Assembly (NCBI GenBank): GCA_048465415.1
Contig: DBFWLO010000021.1
Span: forward strand, 72,114 to 136,113
Source: Scatosoma sp048465415
Lineage (GTDB): Bacteria; Bacillota; Clostridia; Christensenellales; Borkfalkiaceae
Length of the DNA stretch: 64,000 bases
Direction of reading: 5' to 3'
The notes beneath the pieces are model-generated. The model had not been told where the DNA came from, made no database searches, and saw only the letters and a program-made list of their open reading frames with translations. How positions within the stretch are numbered: position 1 is the first letter of the stretch; each line of letters starts with the position of its first letter. Below are positions 52,151-60,191 of the stretch, piece after piece. A program made the position numbers and the translations under genes.

Positions 52151-53422
52151 TCATTGTATTCGATCTAAAGAAATATCAATAGCTTGTAAACCTCTGTCGG
52201 TTCGCTCAACATTAAAAACAATTTTCATACCCACTTCCGGTAAAAATCCTTTTGGACAATTAGAAATATGAAAGAAGTAATCTTCCAAGTTATCTAATGT
52301 TTTAATAAAGCCATATCCTTTTTCGGAATTGTATTTTATTATTTTTCCTTTTTTGCAATTCGAGTTTTCCTTTATAGTAATAATTTCAAGATCATATGGT
52401 TCGCCGTCAGTTTGTTGGAGTATTTCATCTATCATTTGAATTGCTTCCGAACAATCAGCATTGAATTGCTTTTGTTTAAAATCTCTCGCTTTTTGAAAAT
52501 ATGTAATGGCGGCCTTATATTGTTGCTTTTCTTTGAGAATTTTTGCATATAGCAATTGATTTTTATAATTGTGATGGCCTGTCTGGATTGCCTTTTTAGC
52601 GAATTCATCTGCCTTATCTATTTCCCTTAATAAAAGATAATTTTCAGCGAGTCGTTGAAACAAATAATCTTTTTGACGATAATGGACCAAGTTCAAAAGT
52701 ATTTTGTTTGCTTCTGAAATATTCCCTTTCTCTGTTAAAATCAGGCTTTTTAATTCTGGCAGATAATAAGGTTTATCGCTATTAGGGAGAATACTGATTG
52801 CTTTATCATAGTCTTTTTGATTATAATAAGCTTTTGCCAACTGGTATTTAAAATCAACATTATCATTTTGCAATGATACTGCTGTTTGTAAAAGTTCAAT
52901 ACTTCTATTTATATGCTTTTCCGAAGACATAATGGTCTTACCATGTAAAGCACATATATCAGCATATGTTGAAGCATTTTTACGTTGTTCTTCGGAATTG
53001 AAAGAGGAATAAATGTTGTGACAGCCCTCCAATTGTTTTATTGCTTTCCAAAATACATCTTTTGACCACTGCTTGTCCGTTCCAGCAATTTGAAGATAAG
53101 CGTATGCAAGACGATATTTGACAACAAAATAGTCTTCATATAAATCTAAGGCTTTCACGAAGTTATCAACTGCCATTTGCCATTGTTTTTGCATATAGAA
53201 CTGATAACCTTTTATATAATACCATTTGGCTTTATTAGGTTGTCTTTGGATAAGTTCATCACATTTTTCTATTGATTCTTGATATTTCCCTGCACGTGAA
53301 TAACACCATACTAACTTCTCCAACAAATCGTTATTTAGAGGACAAGTTAAATTGTTTATATACGATATAGCCTCTTCCCAACTATTATTATCTAAATGCT
53401 CTTGTAAGATTTCTGGAATCAT
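52151..53422 (-). CDS. TPR protein with C-terminal cold-shock domain
   Basis: 423 residues from ATG 53422, which shares one base with the RnlB-like stop (TGATG); GGAGG 9 nt upstream. Residues 1-340 are degenerate TPR helices (LVWCYSRAGKYQESIEKCDELIQRQPNKAKWYYIKGYQFYMQKQWQMAVDNFVKALDLY; AKAYYNQKDYDKAISILP). Residues ~356-423 are a cold-shock OB fold with RNP1-like KGYGFIKT and RNP2-like DYFFHIS. So it combines a protein-interaction scaffold with a single-stranded RNA/DNA-binding domain. Last gene of the XRE-RnlA-RnlB operon. I know of no standard RnlAB module with such a partner; a role in sensing RNA or controlling the toxin is inferred. Confidence 0.85.
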   Translation of the reverse strand: MIPEILQEHLDNNSWEEAISYINNLTCPLNNDLLEKLVWCYSRAGKYQESIEKCDELIQRQPNKAKWYYIKGYQFYMQKQWQMAVDNFVKALDLYEDYFVVKYRLAYAYLQIAGTDKQWSKDVFWKAIKQLEGCHNIYSSFNSEEQRKNASTYADICALHGKTIMSSEKHINRSIELLQTAVSLQNDNVDFKYQLAKAYYNQKDYDKAISILPNSDKPYYLPELKSLILTEKGNISEANKILLNLVHYRQKDYLFQRLAENYLLLREIDKADEFAKKAIQTGHHNYKNQLLYAKILKEKQQYKAAITYFQKARDFKQKQFNADCSEAIQMIDEILQQTDGEPYDLEIITIKENSNCKKGKIIKYNSEKGYGFIKTLDNLEDYFFHISNCPKGFLPEVGMKIVFNVERTDRGLQAIDISLDRIQ

Positions 53423-53787
53423 CAAATTATTCCTCCAGATAAAATTTGCTCTTTTTGTGAAGAGATCAAAATGCTGTATTTTAGGATTTTACTATTTTGA
53501 CGTAAGAAGTCCGCAACTTTTTTCCTTGTTTCATAATCTACTATAGCCGCATCTATATTTTCTGCTGTATCGAAATTGAAATCGTTATTCTGGTAGCACA
53601 ATATTAAAAACCTGTTTTTAATATTGCCCGTCTGTAAAAGCTGATCGAATAAAATTTTATCTCCATTACAAAAAGATGCCTTGCTCTTTATCTCATCTAA
53701 TGCGAAAAGAGGGCTTTCAGATGAAATACCGAAAACCAAATATTTTGCGTAATCTTTATCGATTTTTGTTGTTATGAATTCCTCCAT
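53422..53787 (-). CDS. rnlB: RnlB-like antitoxin
   Basis: 121 residues, the size of RnlB. It matches the RnlB pattern as I remember it: a variable start, then FGISSESPLFALDEIKSKASFCNGDKILFDQLLQTGNIKNRFLILCYQ and NFDTAENIDAA. In E. coli RnlB binds and neutralises the RnlA RNase, and its loss after T4 infection triggers the toxin. Here it follows the RnlA-like gene by 11 nt and overlaps the TPR gene start, so all are co-translated. Toxin first, antitoxin second is the known rnlA-rnlB order. Confidence 0.75.
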   Translation of the reverse strand: MEEFITTKIDKDYAKYLVFGISSESPLFALDEIKSKASFCNGDKILFDQLLQTGNIKNRFLILCYQNNDFNFDTAENIDAAIVDYETRKKVADFLRQNSKILKYSILISSQKEQILSGGII

Positions 53788-53798
53788 ATAGCTAATCC

Positions 53799-55211
53799 TT
53801 ATTCAATAAAATTTTCATCGATTATTTTCAACGTATCCTTTATTATTCTGTCTGCTTCTGCTTTTGTGCTTAATAAACGAGTATTGACATCCGTATCATT
53901 AAGTATAACGCCAAAATGAAATAAAGTATGACGATTGTTATGTAAATGGTTGTAGCAATTTTCTAATTTTTCAACTCTTTCTACAGGAAGGCTTGCCTTA
54001 AATCTAGACTGCAATTCATACATTCCATTAATTTTATCAAACATAGAAAAAGAAGTTGAGTTCATTGTTATAGCACACTTCTGTAAATTGTATTTCAATA
54101 CGCCTTCTAATGCTCGTAAGACAGGAAAAGTATACATTGTAAATTCACTATCTCCGCGAGCAGGGTTGGATAAGTTTATAACCGATTGTTTCAATAAAAT
54201 CGATATATTTTCAGGCAATTTCTTATTTGAAATGAGAGGTAGTTCGCTCTTAAAATCTGTATCCACTTTTACTTTGTCTATACCTATACTGTAAGCATCT
54301 TTTAACACTTTTATAAAATCGCCACATTGTAAAGTTTCAATTATGCTTGTCGTTACGATTTGAAACAAATTTGAACGCTTTCCTTGAACTGTTAATTTAA
54401 TGTTATTGAAGAGGGAAAGCGATACTTTTTCTTTTTTAAACTGTATTTGCCAACTCTTTTTACTACCATTACAAGAACCGACAAAATCTAGTCCTATACA
54501 TTCTGTTTTCAGCTTTTCTAGAAGAGAATTTATCTCAATTTCATTGACCGGACTTATAATGTAACCACTGTTTCCACTTAAATCTTTTATGACCTTGTTT
54601 TCAAAAATTGCTCCCTTTGCAAGTTTATCGGCGCGATCATTATACCGATTATTTGAATGGCCGCTAACTTTAACAAATTCAATTTGTATAATCCCATTTT
54701 TGTCATCAATATATTGTTTATAATACTTCGTCAAGGTTTTGTTAGTTTGCCATTCACCCGTTGCCCATTTACTTATACCTTCATAATCATGAAAAATAGA
54801 GATAGCTTCATATCCGTTTTTCCATGCCCAATCTATAGCATTAAGTACCGCTATTATTTCTCCCGCAATATTTCGTAGATCAATATATTTTTCGTTGGTT
54901 CCACGATTGCTTAATTCTACTGATATATTGTCTGGTGCAAAGATGCAAACGCCTGCGCCATAAGCTTTTCTTGTTTCGTCAAAACTTCCATCCGTATATG
55001 CAACAACTTTTCCTAATTGCAAACGAGGAATAATATCATTTTTTAAAGCTATATCTTCATCATTAAGATATGCTTGAGCCGCTTCTTCAGACTCAAAAGC
55101 TTTAAACTCAGGACCGGAAAATCCTTTCGTAGCTTCTTGGCATTCTGCCCAAGTCGGGAAAATGCCTTGTCTATTACCCTTTTTTACTGCATAATATTTT
55201 TGTTTTGCCAT
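53799..55211 (-). CDS. rnlA: RNase HI fused to an RnlA-like HEPN toxin
   Basis: 470 residues, three parts. Residues 1-50: viroplasmin-type hybrid-binding domain (KYYAVKKGNRQGIFPTW, FKAFESEEAAQAYL). Residues 68-200: RNase HI with D74 (YTDGS), E118 (NIAGE), D142 and D195 (GHSNNRYNDRAD). Residues ~215-470: RnlA/LsoA-like region ending in a HEPN R-x4-H motif, R427-H432 (NNRHTLFHFG). RnlA of E. coli is a phage-responsive endoribonuclease whose activity is stimulated by the separate host RNase HI. Here both are one polypeptide. Next come the RnlB-like antitoxin and the TPR-cold-shock gene; upstream, 14 nt away, is an XRE regulator. RBS AAGGAG. Confidence 0.82.
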   Translation of the reverse strand: MAKQKYYAVKKGNRQGIFPTWAECQEATKGFSGPEFKAFESEEAAQAYLNDEDIALKNDIIPRLQLGKVVAYTDGSFDETRKAYGAGVCIFAPDNISVELSNRGTNEKYIDLRNIAGEIIAVLNAIDWAWKNGYEAISIFHDYEGISKWATGEWQTNKTLTKYYKQYIDDKNGIIQIEFVKVSGHSNNRYNDRADKLAKGAIFENKVIKDLSGNSGYIISPVNEIEINSLLEKLKTECIGLDFVGSCNGSKKSWQIQFKKEKVSLSLFNNIKLTVQGKRSNLFQIVTTSIIETLQCGDFIKVLKDAYSIGIDKVKVDTDFKSELPLISNKKLPENISILLKQSVINLSNPARGDSEFTMYTFPVLRALEGVLKYNLQKCAITMNSTSFSMFDKINGMYELQSRFKASLPVERVEKLENCYNHLHNNRHTLFHFGVILNDTDVNTRLLSTKAEADRIIKDTLKIIDENFIE

Positions 55212-55225
55212 TTTTATGAATCTCC

Positions 55226-55444
55226 TTAGTTAAATTGTGTTTTTTCTTCCAATATGATTTCCATAATTTCAGATATATCACATTGCAATGCGTTGCATAT
55301 TTTATCAAGAATTTCCGTGTGAACATTTTCATTTTTTGCCAGTTTCGAGATTGAAGACGGACTAATGCCCGCCAACTTCTGTAAATCTTGTTTCCGCATA
55401 TCTCTGTCAATCAGCAATTTGAAAAGCTTCTTATAACTTATCAC
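55226..55444 (-). CDS. XRE-family regulator of the RnlA-like operon
   Basis: 72 residues, GTG start (GGAG upstream). A single Cro/CI-type helix-turn-helix: FKLLIDRDMRKQDLQKLAGISPSSISKLAKNENVHTEILDKICNALQCDISEIME. First gene of the operon, 14 nt before the toxin. It probably represses the promoter at 55473-55501, whose -35 region contains TTGC-N4-GCAA. Confidence 0.85.
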   Translation of the reverse strand: MISYKKLFKLLIDRDMRKQDLQKLAGISPSSISKLAKNENVHTEILDKICNALQCDISEIMEIILEEKTQFN

Positions 55445-55472
55445 TTTTATTTCTCCATTTTGTGATACTCTA

Positions 55473-55501
55473 ATTATACCATACTTCTATTGCGTATGCA
55501 A
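55473..55501 (-). promoter_or_regulatory. Promoter of the XRE-RnlA-RnlB-TPR operon
   Basis: TTGCAT (55501-55496), 17 nt, TATAAT (55478-55473) on the minus strand. An imperfect palindrome, TTGCATACGCAA, covers the -35 box and may be the XRE operator. Confidence 0.7.
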
Positions 55502-55613
55502 TTTTTTTTATGTGGTCGCACAAATATTTTTTTATTTGCAGTGTTTCCACATTTTGCGGTTTTTCATTTGCCTACTTTAAATAAGATTATATCTTAATTC
55601 GCATCGAAATCTC

Positions 55614-55662
55614 TTGACAAAACTAACGAATAATAGTATAATAAGTAACGAAAGATAGTTGG
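55614..55662 (+). promoter_or_regulatory. Consensus promoter and possible operator of the TetR pair
   Basis: TTGACA (55614-55619), 17 nt, TATAAT (55637-55642). AACTAAC just after the -35 box and GATAGTT before the RBS form an imperfect inverted repeat that could bind the TetR-type protein. Confidence 0.75.
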
Positions 55663-55674
55663 AGGAGTTTTGCC

Positions 55675-56286
55675 ATGGAGAGAAAAGAGGAAATTATCCT
55701 TACGACATTAAGACTTGCCACGAAATATGGGTTGTCAGGCGTAAGCTTGGGACAGATCGCAGACAGTCTCGGTATTAAGAAACCGTCGCTGTACAATCAC
55801 TTTGCGTCCAAAGAGGATTTAATTAACGAGATGTATGTCTACCTAAACCAGCAAGCACAAAAGAGAACCGTTCAGCAAAATATTGATTTCGGCGAATTGG
55901 TTAAAAGCAAATCGGTAAACGAAATTTTGCTCGGAAACGCGATGCGATATATCGAAACAACGCAGGACGAAAATCTATTCTTGTTTTATAAGCTGGTTTA
56001 CCAAGAAAGAAGTATGCGTAAAGAAGCGGCGCAAATTGTAATGGAAGAAACAATAACGCGAATTTCAGCTGTTAAAAATCTGTTCTATGCGTTGCAAATA
56101 CACGAAAAAATGAACTTCGACAATATCGATGTTGCCGCGCTGTCTTATGCTATGGCGATGCACTCGCTCATCGACTATCACTTCGACAGCTTGCAAGTAG
56201 ACGGCATTGGAAAAATAGCCGAAATAAAAGAATATATCACTTGGTTTTGCAGTCAATACGCTACGGAAGCAAAGGAGGCACAATGA
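55675..56286 (+). CDS. TetR/AcrR-family regulator
   Basis: 203 residues. N-terminal helix-turn-helix ILTTLRLATKYGLSGVSLGQIADSLGIKKPSLYNHFASKEDLINEM is textbook TetR; the rest is the helical ligand domain. GGAGGAG upstream. The stop overlaps the start of the DUF998 gene (ATGA), so the pair is co-regulated and probably autorepressed. Ligand unknown. Confidence 0.92.
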   Translation: MERKEEIILTTLRLATKYGLSGVSLGQIADSLGIKKPSLYNHFASKEDLINEMYVYLNQQAQKRTVQQNIDFGELVKSKSVNEILLGNAMRYIETTQDENLFLFYKLVYQERSMRKEAAQIVMEETITRISAVKNLFYALQIHEKMNFDNIDVAALSYAMAMHSLIDYHFDSLQVDGIGKIAEIKEYITWFCSQYATEAKEAQ

Positions 56287-56951
56287 AGAAGACTTTCATA
56301 AATTGGTTAGGACTTTTGGGCGTGGTAAGTTTGCTATCCTATGCCGCAGCGGTAATCTTTGCTCCGCTCGCATATCCCGGCTATAATTGGCTTAGCCAAG
56401 CCGTCAGCGATTTATCCGCAAGCAACGCACCGAGCAGAATACTTTGGACGCAACTTAACAGTCTGTATGGACCGTGCGGCCTTACTGCACTTACGACTAT
56501 TTGCATTTTTATTCAAGGCAGGCTGACAAAATTTATCCGTCTTGGAATATATCTTTTTGCGGCTATGAATTTTATTTCCGCTGTAGGTTATGGGATGTTC
56601 CCTTTATCCGAAAGCGGTTACGCGGGCGCTTTTCAAGATTTTATGCACGGATATATTGTTACGCCGCTTGTCGTAGGATTATCAGTCGTTTCACTTATTT
56701 TGATTATCATTGGCGGATTTAAGGCAAACGAATACAAAAGTCTCGCAATTTGCGCTTGTGTAGCTTTGGGGCTTATGCTACTCGGTCCCATCGGTATGGC
56801 TACCGTACCGAAAGCGTATTTTGGCATATTCGAACGCTTCAGCGTTTTTTCGGCTTCGGGTTTTACCGCCGTTTTGGGCGTCTATCTGTTCTTGGGATTT
56901 TCGACTGTTAAAACAGAGTTAAACTTAACGGCAAAGGACTCGGCAAAATGA
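56283..56951 (+). CDS. DUF998-family membrane protein
   Basis: 222 residues from ATG 56283. About six membrane spans: NWLGLLGVVSLLSYAAAVIFAPLAYPGYNWLSQAVSDLSAS (DUF998 hallmark), then FIRLGIYLFAAMNFISAVGYGMFPLSESG and two C-terminal spans. Function of the family is unsettled. TetR control suggests a response to a membrane-active or toxic compound. Cargo gene of the element. Confidence 0.85.
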   Translation: MKKTFINWLGLLGVVSLLSYAAAVIFAPLAYPGYNWLSQAVSDLSASNAPSRILWTQLNSLYGPCGLTALTTICIFIQGRLTKFIRLGIYLFAAMNFISAVGYGMFPLSESGYAGAFQDFMHGYIVTPLVVGLSVVSLILIIIGGFKANEYKSLAICACVALGLMLLGPIGMATVPKAYFGIFERFSVFSASGFTAVLGVYLFLGFSTVKTELNLTAKDSAK

Positions 56952-57030
56952 ATGAAAATGTTGGAAGATAACAGCATATCCGATTTACTTGCGGGATTTA
57001 TAAACGATAATAAATGTAAATGAGAGAAAA

Positions 57031-57192
57031 ATGAGACTATACGCGGTCTGTCCTATATGCGGACATAAATTGTTAAAAGGAGGCGACGGAACGAACGTGG
57101 AAATCCTCTGCCCTAAGTGTGGAAATAAAATCATTGTGATTGTCGAAAATCAGCAGGTCAAAGTAGTCGAAAAGAACGCATACGAGGATTAA
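57031..57192 (+). CDS. Com-like small zinc-finger protein
   Basis: 53 residues: MRLYAVCPICGHKLLKGG, EILCPKCGNKIIVIVENQQVKVVEKNAYED. Two CxxC knuckles with the spacing of small Com-like zinc proteins often carried on mobile elements. Weak ribosome binding site (GAGAG). Just upstream (56952-57023) an open frame of 24 codons is too short to call. Confidence 0.6.
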   Translation: MRLYAVCPICGHKLLKGGDGTNVEILCPKCGNKIIVIVENQQVKVVEKNAYED

Positions 57193-57262
57193 GCACCAGT
57201 GAAAAATTACTCACAACTGAATATGGATTGTTGAAGAGAGCTGAAAACTTTTTGAAGAAGTT

Positions 57263-57380
57263 AAGAGCCTGACAAAATAGAATGATGTCTTTCGGGACAA
57301 TTCTGTTTCGTTAGGCTCTTTTTTGTTCTCTTGAACGGACAAGCCCGATGGCGTAATTCGCTGTCGGGTTCTTTTTTATC
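57263..57380 (+). terminator. Two tandem terminators before the mobilisation genes
   Basis: A long imperfect hairpin with AGAGCC...GGCTCT arms and a T run (57263-57325), then a second with AGCCCGA...TCGGGTT arms and a T run (57339-57380). They insulate the cargo from the transfer genes. Confidence 0.65.
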
Positions 57381-57468
57381 TTTTTTCCGAAGAACCCGAA
57401 GATTTGACGCTTTTTTGTCCGCGGATAAGTGAAAGCGTACAAAAACAATTTTTGGGAGGAATGGGAAA

Positions 57469-57894
57469 ATGGCGACAATCCGCTACAAATTCGCAGACGC
57501 ACACACGGAAGAAATCGAGGTGTCGGAAGAAGTTAAAGCTACTTTGGAGGAATTGGACAAGCAGGAGAAACGGTACTATTGGAAAACGAACAAGCAGAAA
57601 GCGCGCGCGGGACTTTTGCGGAAAGACTTTTCGCTCGAACAATGCGCCGAGGATGGACACGAAGCCGCGTCCGACGCGCCCGAACCGTTGGACGAACTAA
57701 TTCAGCGTGAGGAGCAACCTGCATATTACGAAAAGCTGCTCGGACATTTAACGCCGAGCCAGCGGGAAGTTTACGTAATGCGCCACGTACAAGGATTTTC
57801 GGTTACGGAAATTGCGGCGATGTTAAACATATCCGAAAGCGCGGTTCGGGAACGCTTGGAGGCGGCTTACAAAAAATCGCAAGGGAAATTATGA
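57469..57894 (+). CDS. Sigma-70 region-4-like protein
   Basis: 141 residues. The C-terminal part is a sigma factor region 4 helix-turn-helix: LLGHLTPSQREVYVMRHVQGFSVTEIAAMLNISESAVRERLEAAYKK. The N-terminus (ATIRYKFADAHTEEIEVSEEVKATLEELDKQEKRYYW) is the form often seen in Firmicute integrative elements. It probably controls element genes. RBS GGGAGG. Confidence 0.82.
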   Translation: MATIRYKFADAHTEEIEVSEEVKATLEELDKQEKRYYWKTNKQKARAGLLRKDFSLEQCAEDGHEAASDAPEPLDELIQREEQPAYYEKLLGHLTPSQREVYVMRHVQGFSVTEIAAMLNISESAVRERLEAAYKKSQGKL

Positions 57895-57971
57895 AATAGG
57901 TCCGAATTTGACTGTTTTTTGTCCACGGATATATAGAGGGTATCACTCTCAAAAAATTTAGGAGGTTTTCT

Positions 57972-58199
57972 ATGATTATCAAAGGAAAGAAATTGAAGAG
58001 ATTGTTGCAGGATCGTAAGCTGACGCCGCAAGCGTTTGCGGACAAGCTCGGCGTGGACGTCGCAGAGATAGACAAAATGCTCGAAGGCGTTGCGGTCGGA
58101 TACGAGACCGCGCGGAAGTTCGTCTATTTCCTTACCGCCAACTGCGCGCAGTTCTACATAGATTGGCAAGCAATGGGCAAGAAAAATCCGCTTAGATAG
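57972..58199 (+). CDS. Small helix-turn-helix protein
   Basis: 75 residues: KKLKRLLQDRKLTPQAFADKLGVDVAEIDKMLEGVAVGYETARKFVYFLTANCAQFYIDW. XRE-like helix-turn-helix, short. RBS AGGAGG. Probably a regulator of the mobilisation genes that follow, 13 nt downstream. Confidence 0.7.
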   Translation: MIIKGKKLKRLLQDRKLTPQAFADKLGVDVAEIDKMLEGVAVGYETARKFVYFLTANCAQFYIDWQAMGKKNPLR

Positions 58200-58212
58200 T
58201 ACGAGGTAAGCT

Positions 58213-58653
58213 ATGGCACTAAGAAAAGAGACTAACACGGATTTCAACAGCGTAACCGTGCGCTTTTACGATACCGCTCTGCAAGAGAAATTACGGAATG
58301 TCTATCTAAAAAGCAACAGCGAGAGTAAAAGCAATTTTCTGATCGAGCTTATAGAGCGAAGTTTACAAAACGACGAAGCGTTTTCGAAGCGGCAAGCCGA
58401 GGTTATTGCAGCAAATAAAGAGATTTCAAAACAGCTTGCCGCACTTGCTACCCGCGTGGAAGTTTTGGAAAACACCTTTTATACGCAACTGAACCGACAC
58501 TCGGATAATTTGCGCGTGCTAACAAAACTTGCTGCCTGTATGTATCACACTCTGCTCGCTATAAACGACGGCTCTTGTCTACTCCGCGAGGAAGCAGAAA
58601 AAGGGTTGTGGGATTATCTCCCCGAAAGGTTGATACGGATTGAGAAGAGTTGA
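58213..58653 (+). CDS. Probable relaxosome accessory protein
   Basis: 146 residues. N-terminal FNSVTVRFYDTALQEKLRNVYLKSNSESKSNFLIELIERSL suggests a ribbon-helix-helix-like DNA-binding domain; the middle (EVIAANKEISKQLAALATRVEVLENTFYTQL) is a coiled coil. Position directly before the relaxase is that of MobC-type accessory proteins. No firm family match. Confidence 0.55.
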   Translation: MALRKETNTDFNSVTVRFYDTALQEKLRNVYLKSNSESKSNFLIELIERSLQNDEAFSKRQAEVIAANKEISKQLAALATRVEVLENTFYTQLNRHSDNLRVLTKLAACMYHTLLAINDGSCLLREEAEKGLWDYLPERLIRIEKS

Positions 58654-58719
58654 ATATGGAAATGCTTCGGGCGCGGAATGTTGGTTTGTCTTTATCACAG
58701 TTTTTCGCGGAGGTAAGAA

Positions 58720-59871
58720 ATGCTTGATGTTATCGTGCGGTTGAAGTATTACGGCAAGGAACATTCGCGTCGCGCGTTCTACGCAAGCGAGCGGACCGAG
58801 GACTATCTCCGCTATGTGGACAAGGGCGGCAAAGCCGGTTACGCGGATTATCTGGACTACGCGGGCAATAAAGAAAAATCTCGCGGTGTGTTTGACAAAG
58901 ACGGCATATTGTCCGCCGCACAGAAAAAGGATTTGAGACGCGTCTTAAAAACGACGGACAGCGTGATATGGGATATGGTCGTGTCGTTCGAGGAGCAATA
59001 CGGCAAAACTCATTTGAAAGACGCCAACGACGCGCGAGAACTATTGAACGCACTACTCAACCGCTTTTTCAAGAAAGTCGGATTGAGCCCACAAAATATG
59101 TCTTGGTTCGCAGGACTGCACGAGAACACCGACAACAGACACATTCACGTTTCGTTTTGGGAGAACACGCCTGTGTTTACGAGACAACAAGACCGCGAAC
59201 ACAAACATTTTCATTCGGGCAAACTACGGCAAGCAGGGATCGATGACTTTAAGATAGCAATAGAAAATCACTATTCCGAGCTGTCCGCGTGTGTCAAAGA
59301 AAAACGCAAAACGCTTTTGAGCAAGGCAAGTCATGCTATCTCTCAAACGCCCCACGGTGCGCTTAACACTTTGCTTACCGCGTTATACGAGCAAATACCC
59401 GAGACGGGACGAATCGGCTACGACAGCGAGAATATGGCTTCCGGGCGAAAACTTGCGGACGATATAACAACGTGCTTATTGAAAACGAATCCGATTTTGA
59501 AAAACGAGTACGCGATGTTCTGTTACGAACTGATGCGGCGCGACGAGCAAATCCTCGAGTTTTGCCGTAAGCAGAAAATCTCCAACGCCGAAGATTTCCT
59601 CGTTGGGGACAAGACCGTGAACGACCTTTACAGGCGGCTCGGAAACATGGTTATTCGGCGGGCGTTGGAATTGAAACGGCAGCGTAAGAAAACCGAACAA
59701 ACCGCTATCGGAAGAAAACGCTATCACGGAAAAACCGTGTTACAAACCTTTTGCGACGCGGCGTATTGGAACGCTGTTTACGAGGAAGAAGCTATTCGAT
59801 TATTCGAGGACTTCCGCGAAAAATTAGAGGAAGCGCGGAACCAAAATGAAATGGACGAATTCGAGATGTAG
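58720..59871 (+). CDS. MobL-like relaxase
   Basis: 383 residues. HUH-type signature: H134 in AGLHENTDNRHIHVSFWE, with H141 and H143 forming the metal-binding HxH. N-terminal LDVIVRLKYYGKEHSRRAFYASERTEDYLRYVDKGG holds candidate catalytic Tyr residues, and HKHFHSGKLR follows the motif. It nicks the element at an origin of transfer and leads the strand to a helper conjugation apparatus. RBS GGAGG. No coupling protein or pilus gene is present. Confidence 0.78.
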   Translation: MLDVIVRLKYYGKEHSRRAFYASERTEDYLRYVDKGGKAGYADYLDYAGNKEKSRGVFDKDGILSAAQKKDLRRVLKTTDSVIWDMVVSFEEQYGKTHLKDANDARELLNALLNRFFKKVGLSPQNMSWFAGLHENTDNRHIHVSFWENTPVFTRQQDREHKHFHSGKLRQAGIDDFKIAIENHYSELSACVKEKRKTLLSKASHAISQTPHGALNTLLTALYEQIPETGRIGYDSENMASGRKLADDITTCLLKTNPILKNEYAMFCYELMRRDEQILEFCRKQKISNAEDFLVGDKTVNDLYRRLGNMVIRRALELKRQRKKTEQTAIGRKRYHGKTVLQTFCDAAYWNAVYEEEAIRLFEDFREKLEEARNQNEMDEFEM

Positions 59872-59903
59872 GCAAAACACAACTATTATTGGTAACAGGA
59901 TAA

Positions 59904-59954
59904 GGTTAGATGCAAATTGCATCAACCCCATTTCGGCAACGGGGACACCCCGTT
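59904..59954. promoter_or_regulatory. Inverted repeats between relaxase and excisionase-like gene
   Basis: An imperfect palindrome (GGTTAGATGCAA / TTGCATCAACC, 59904-59927) and a 7-bp hairpin (AACGGGG-ACA-CCCCGTT, 59938-59954). Candidates for an origin of transfer, an excisionase-binding site or an attenuator. Confidence 0.4.
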
Positions 59955-59983
59955 CCAAAAGATTTTAAGGAGGTTTATATTGC

Positions 59984-60190
59984 ATGAATGAAAAACAGAA
60001 AAAAGCGAGGATCAGGACTATCCGGGATGCTCTCGCAATTATTAAAAGCATGGATTCGGAAACGGCAATTACTTATAACTTCATACGAAAACTTTGCAAT
60101 GAAAAAGCTATTACGTCATTGTGGGCGGGCAAGAAAATACTCATAAACTTAGACGAACTTCTTTCATATCTGAATATAGAGGCGGAGTAA
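59984..60190 (+). CDS. Excisionase-like DNA-binding protein
   Basis: 68 residues: ALAIIKSMDSETAITYNFIRKLCNEKAITSLWAGKKILINLDELLSYLN, a winged helix of the MerR/excisionase type with the usual final LxxYL. AAGGAGG upstream. It ends 1 nt before the integrase start, the normal order of xis and int. Directs recombination toward excision. Confidence 0.8.
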   Translation: MNEKQKKARIRTIRDALAIIKSMDSETAITYNFIRKLCNEKAITSLWAGKKILINLDELLSYLNIEAE

Positions 60191-60191
60191 A

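Noticed and set aside
56952..57023. A 24-codon open frame after the DUF998 gene
   Set aside because: Too short, without motif or a convincing ribosome binding site.
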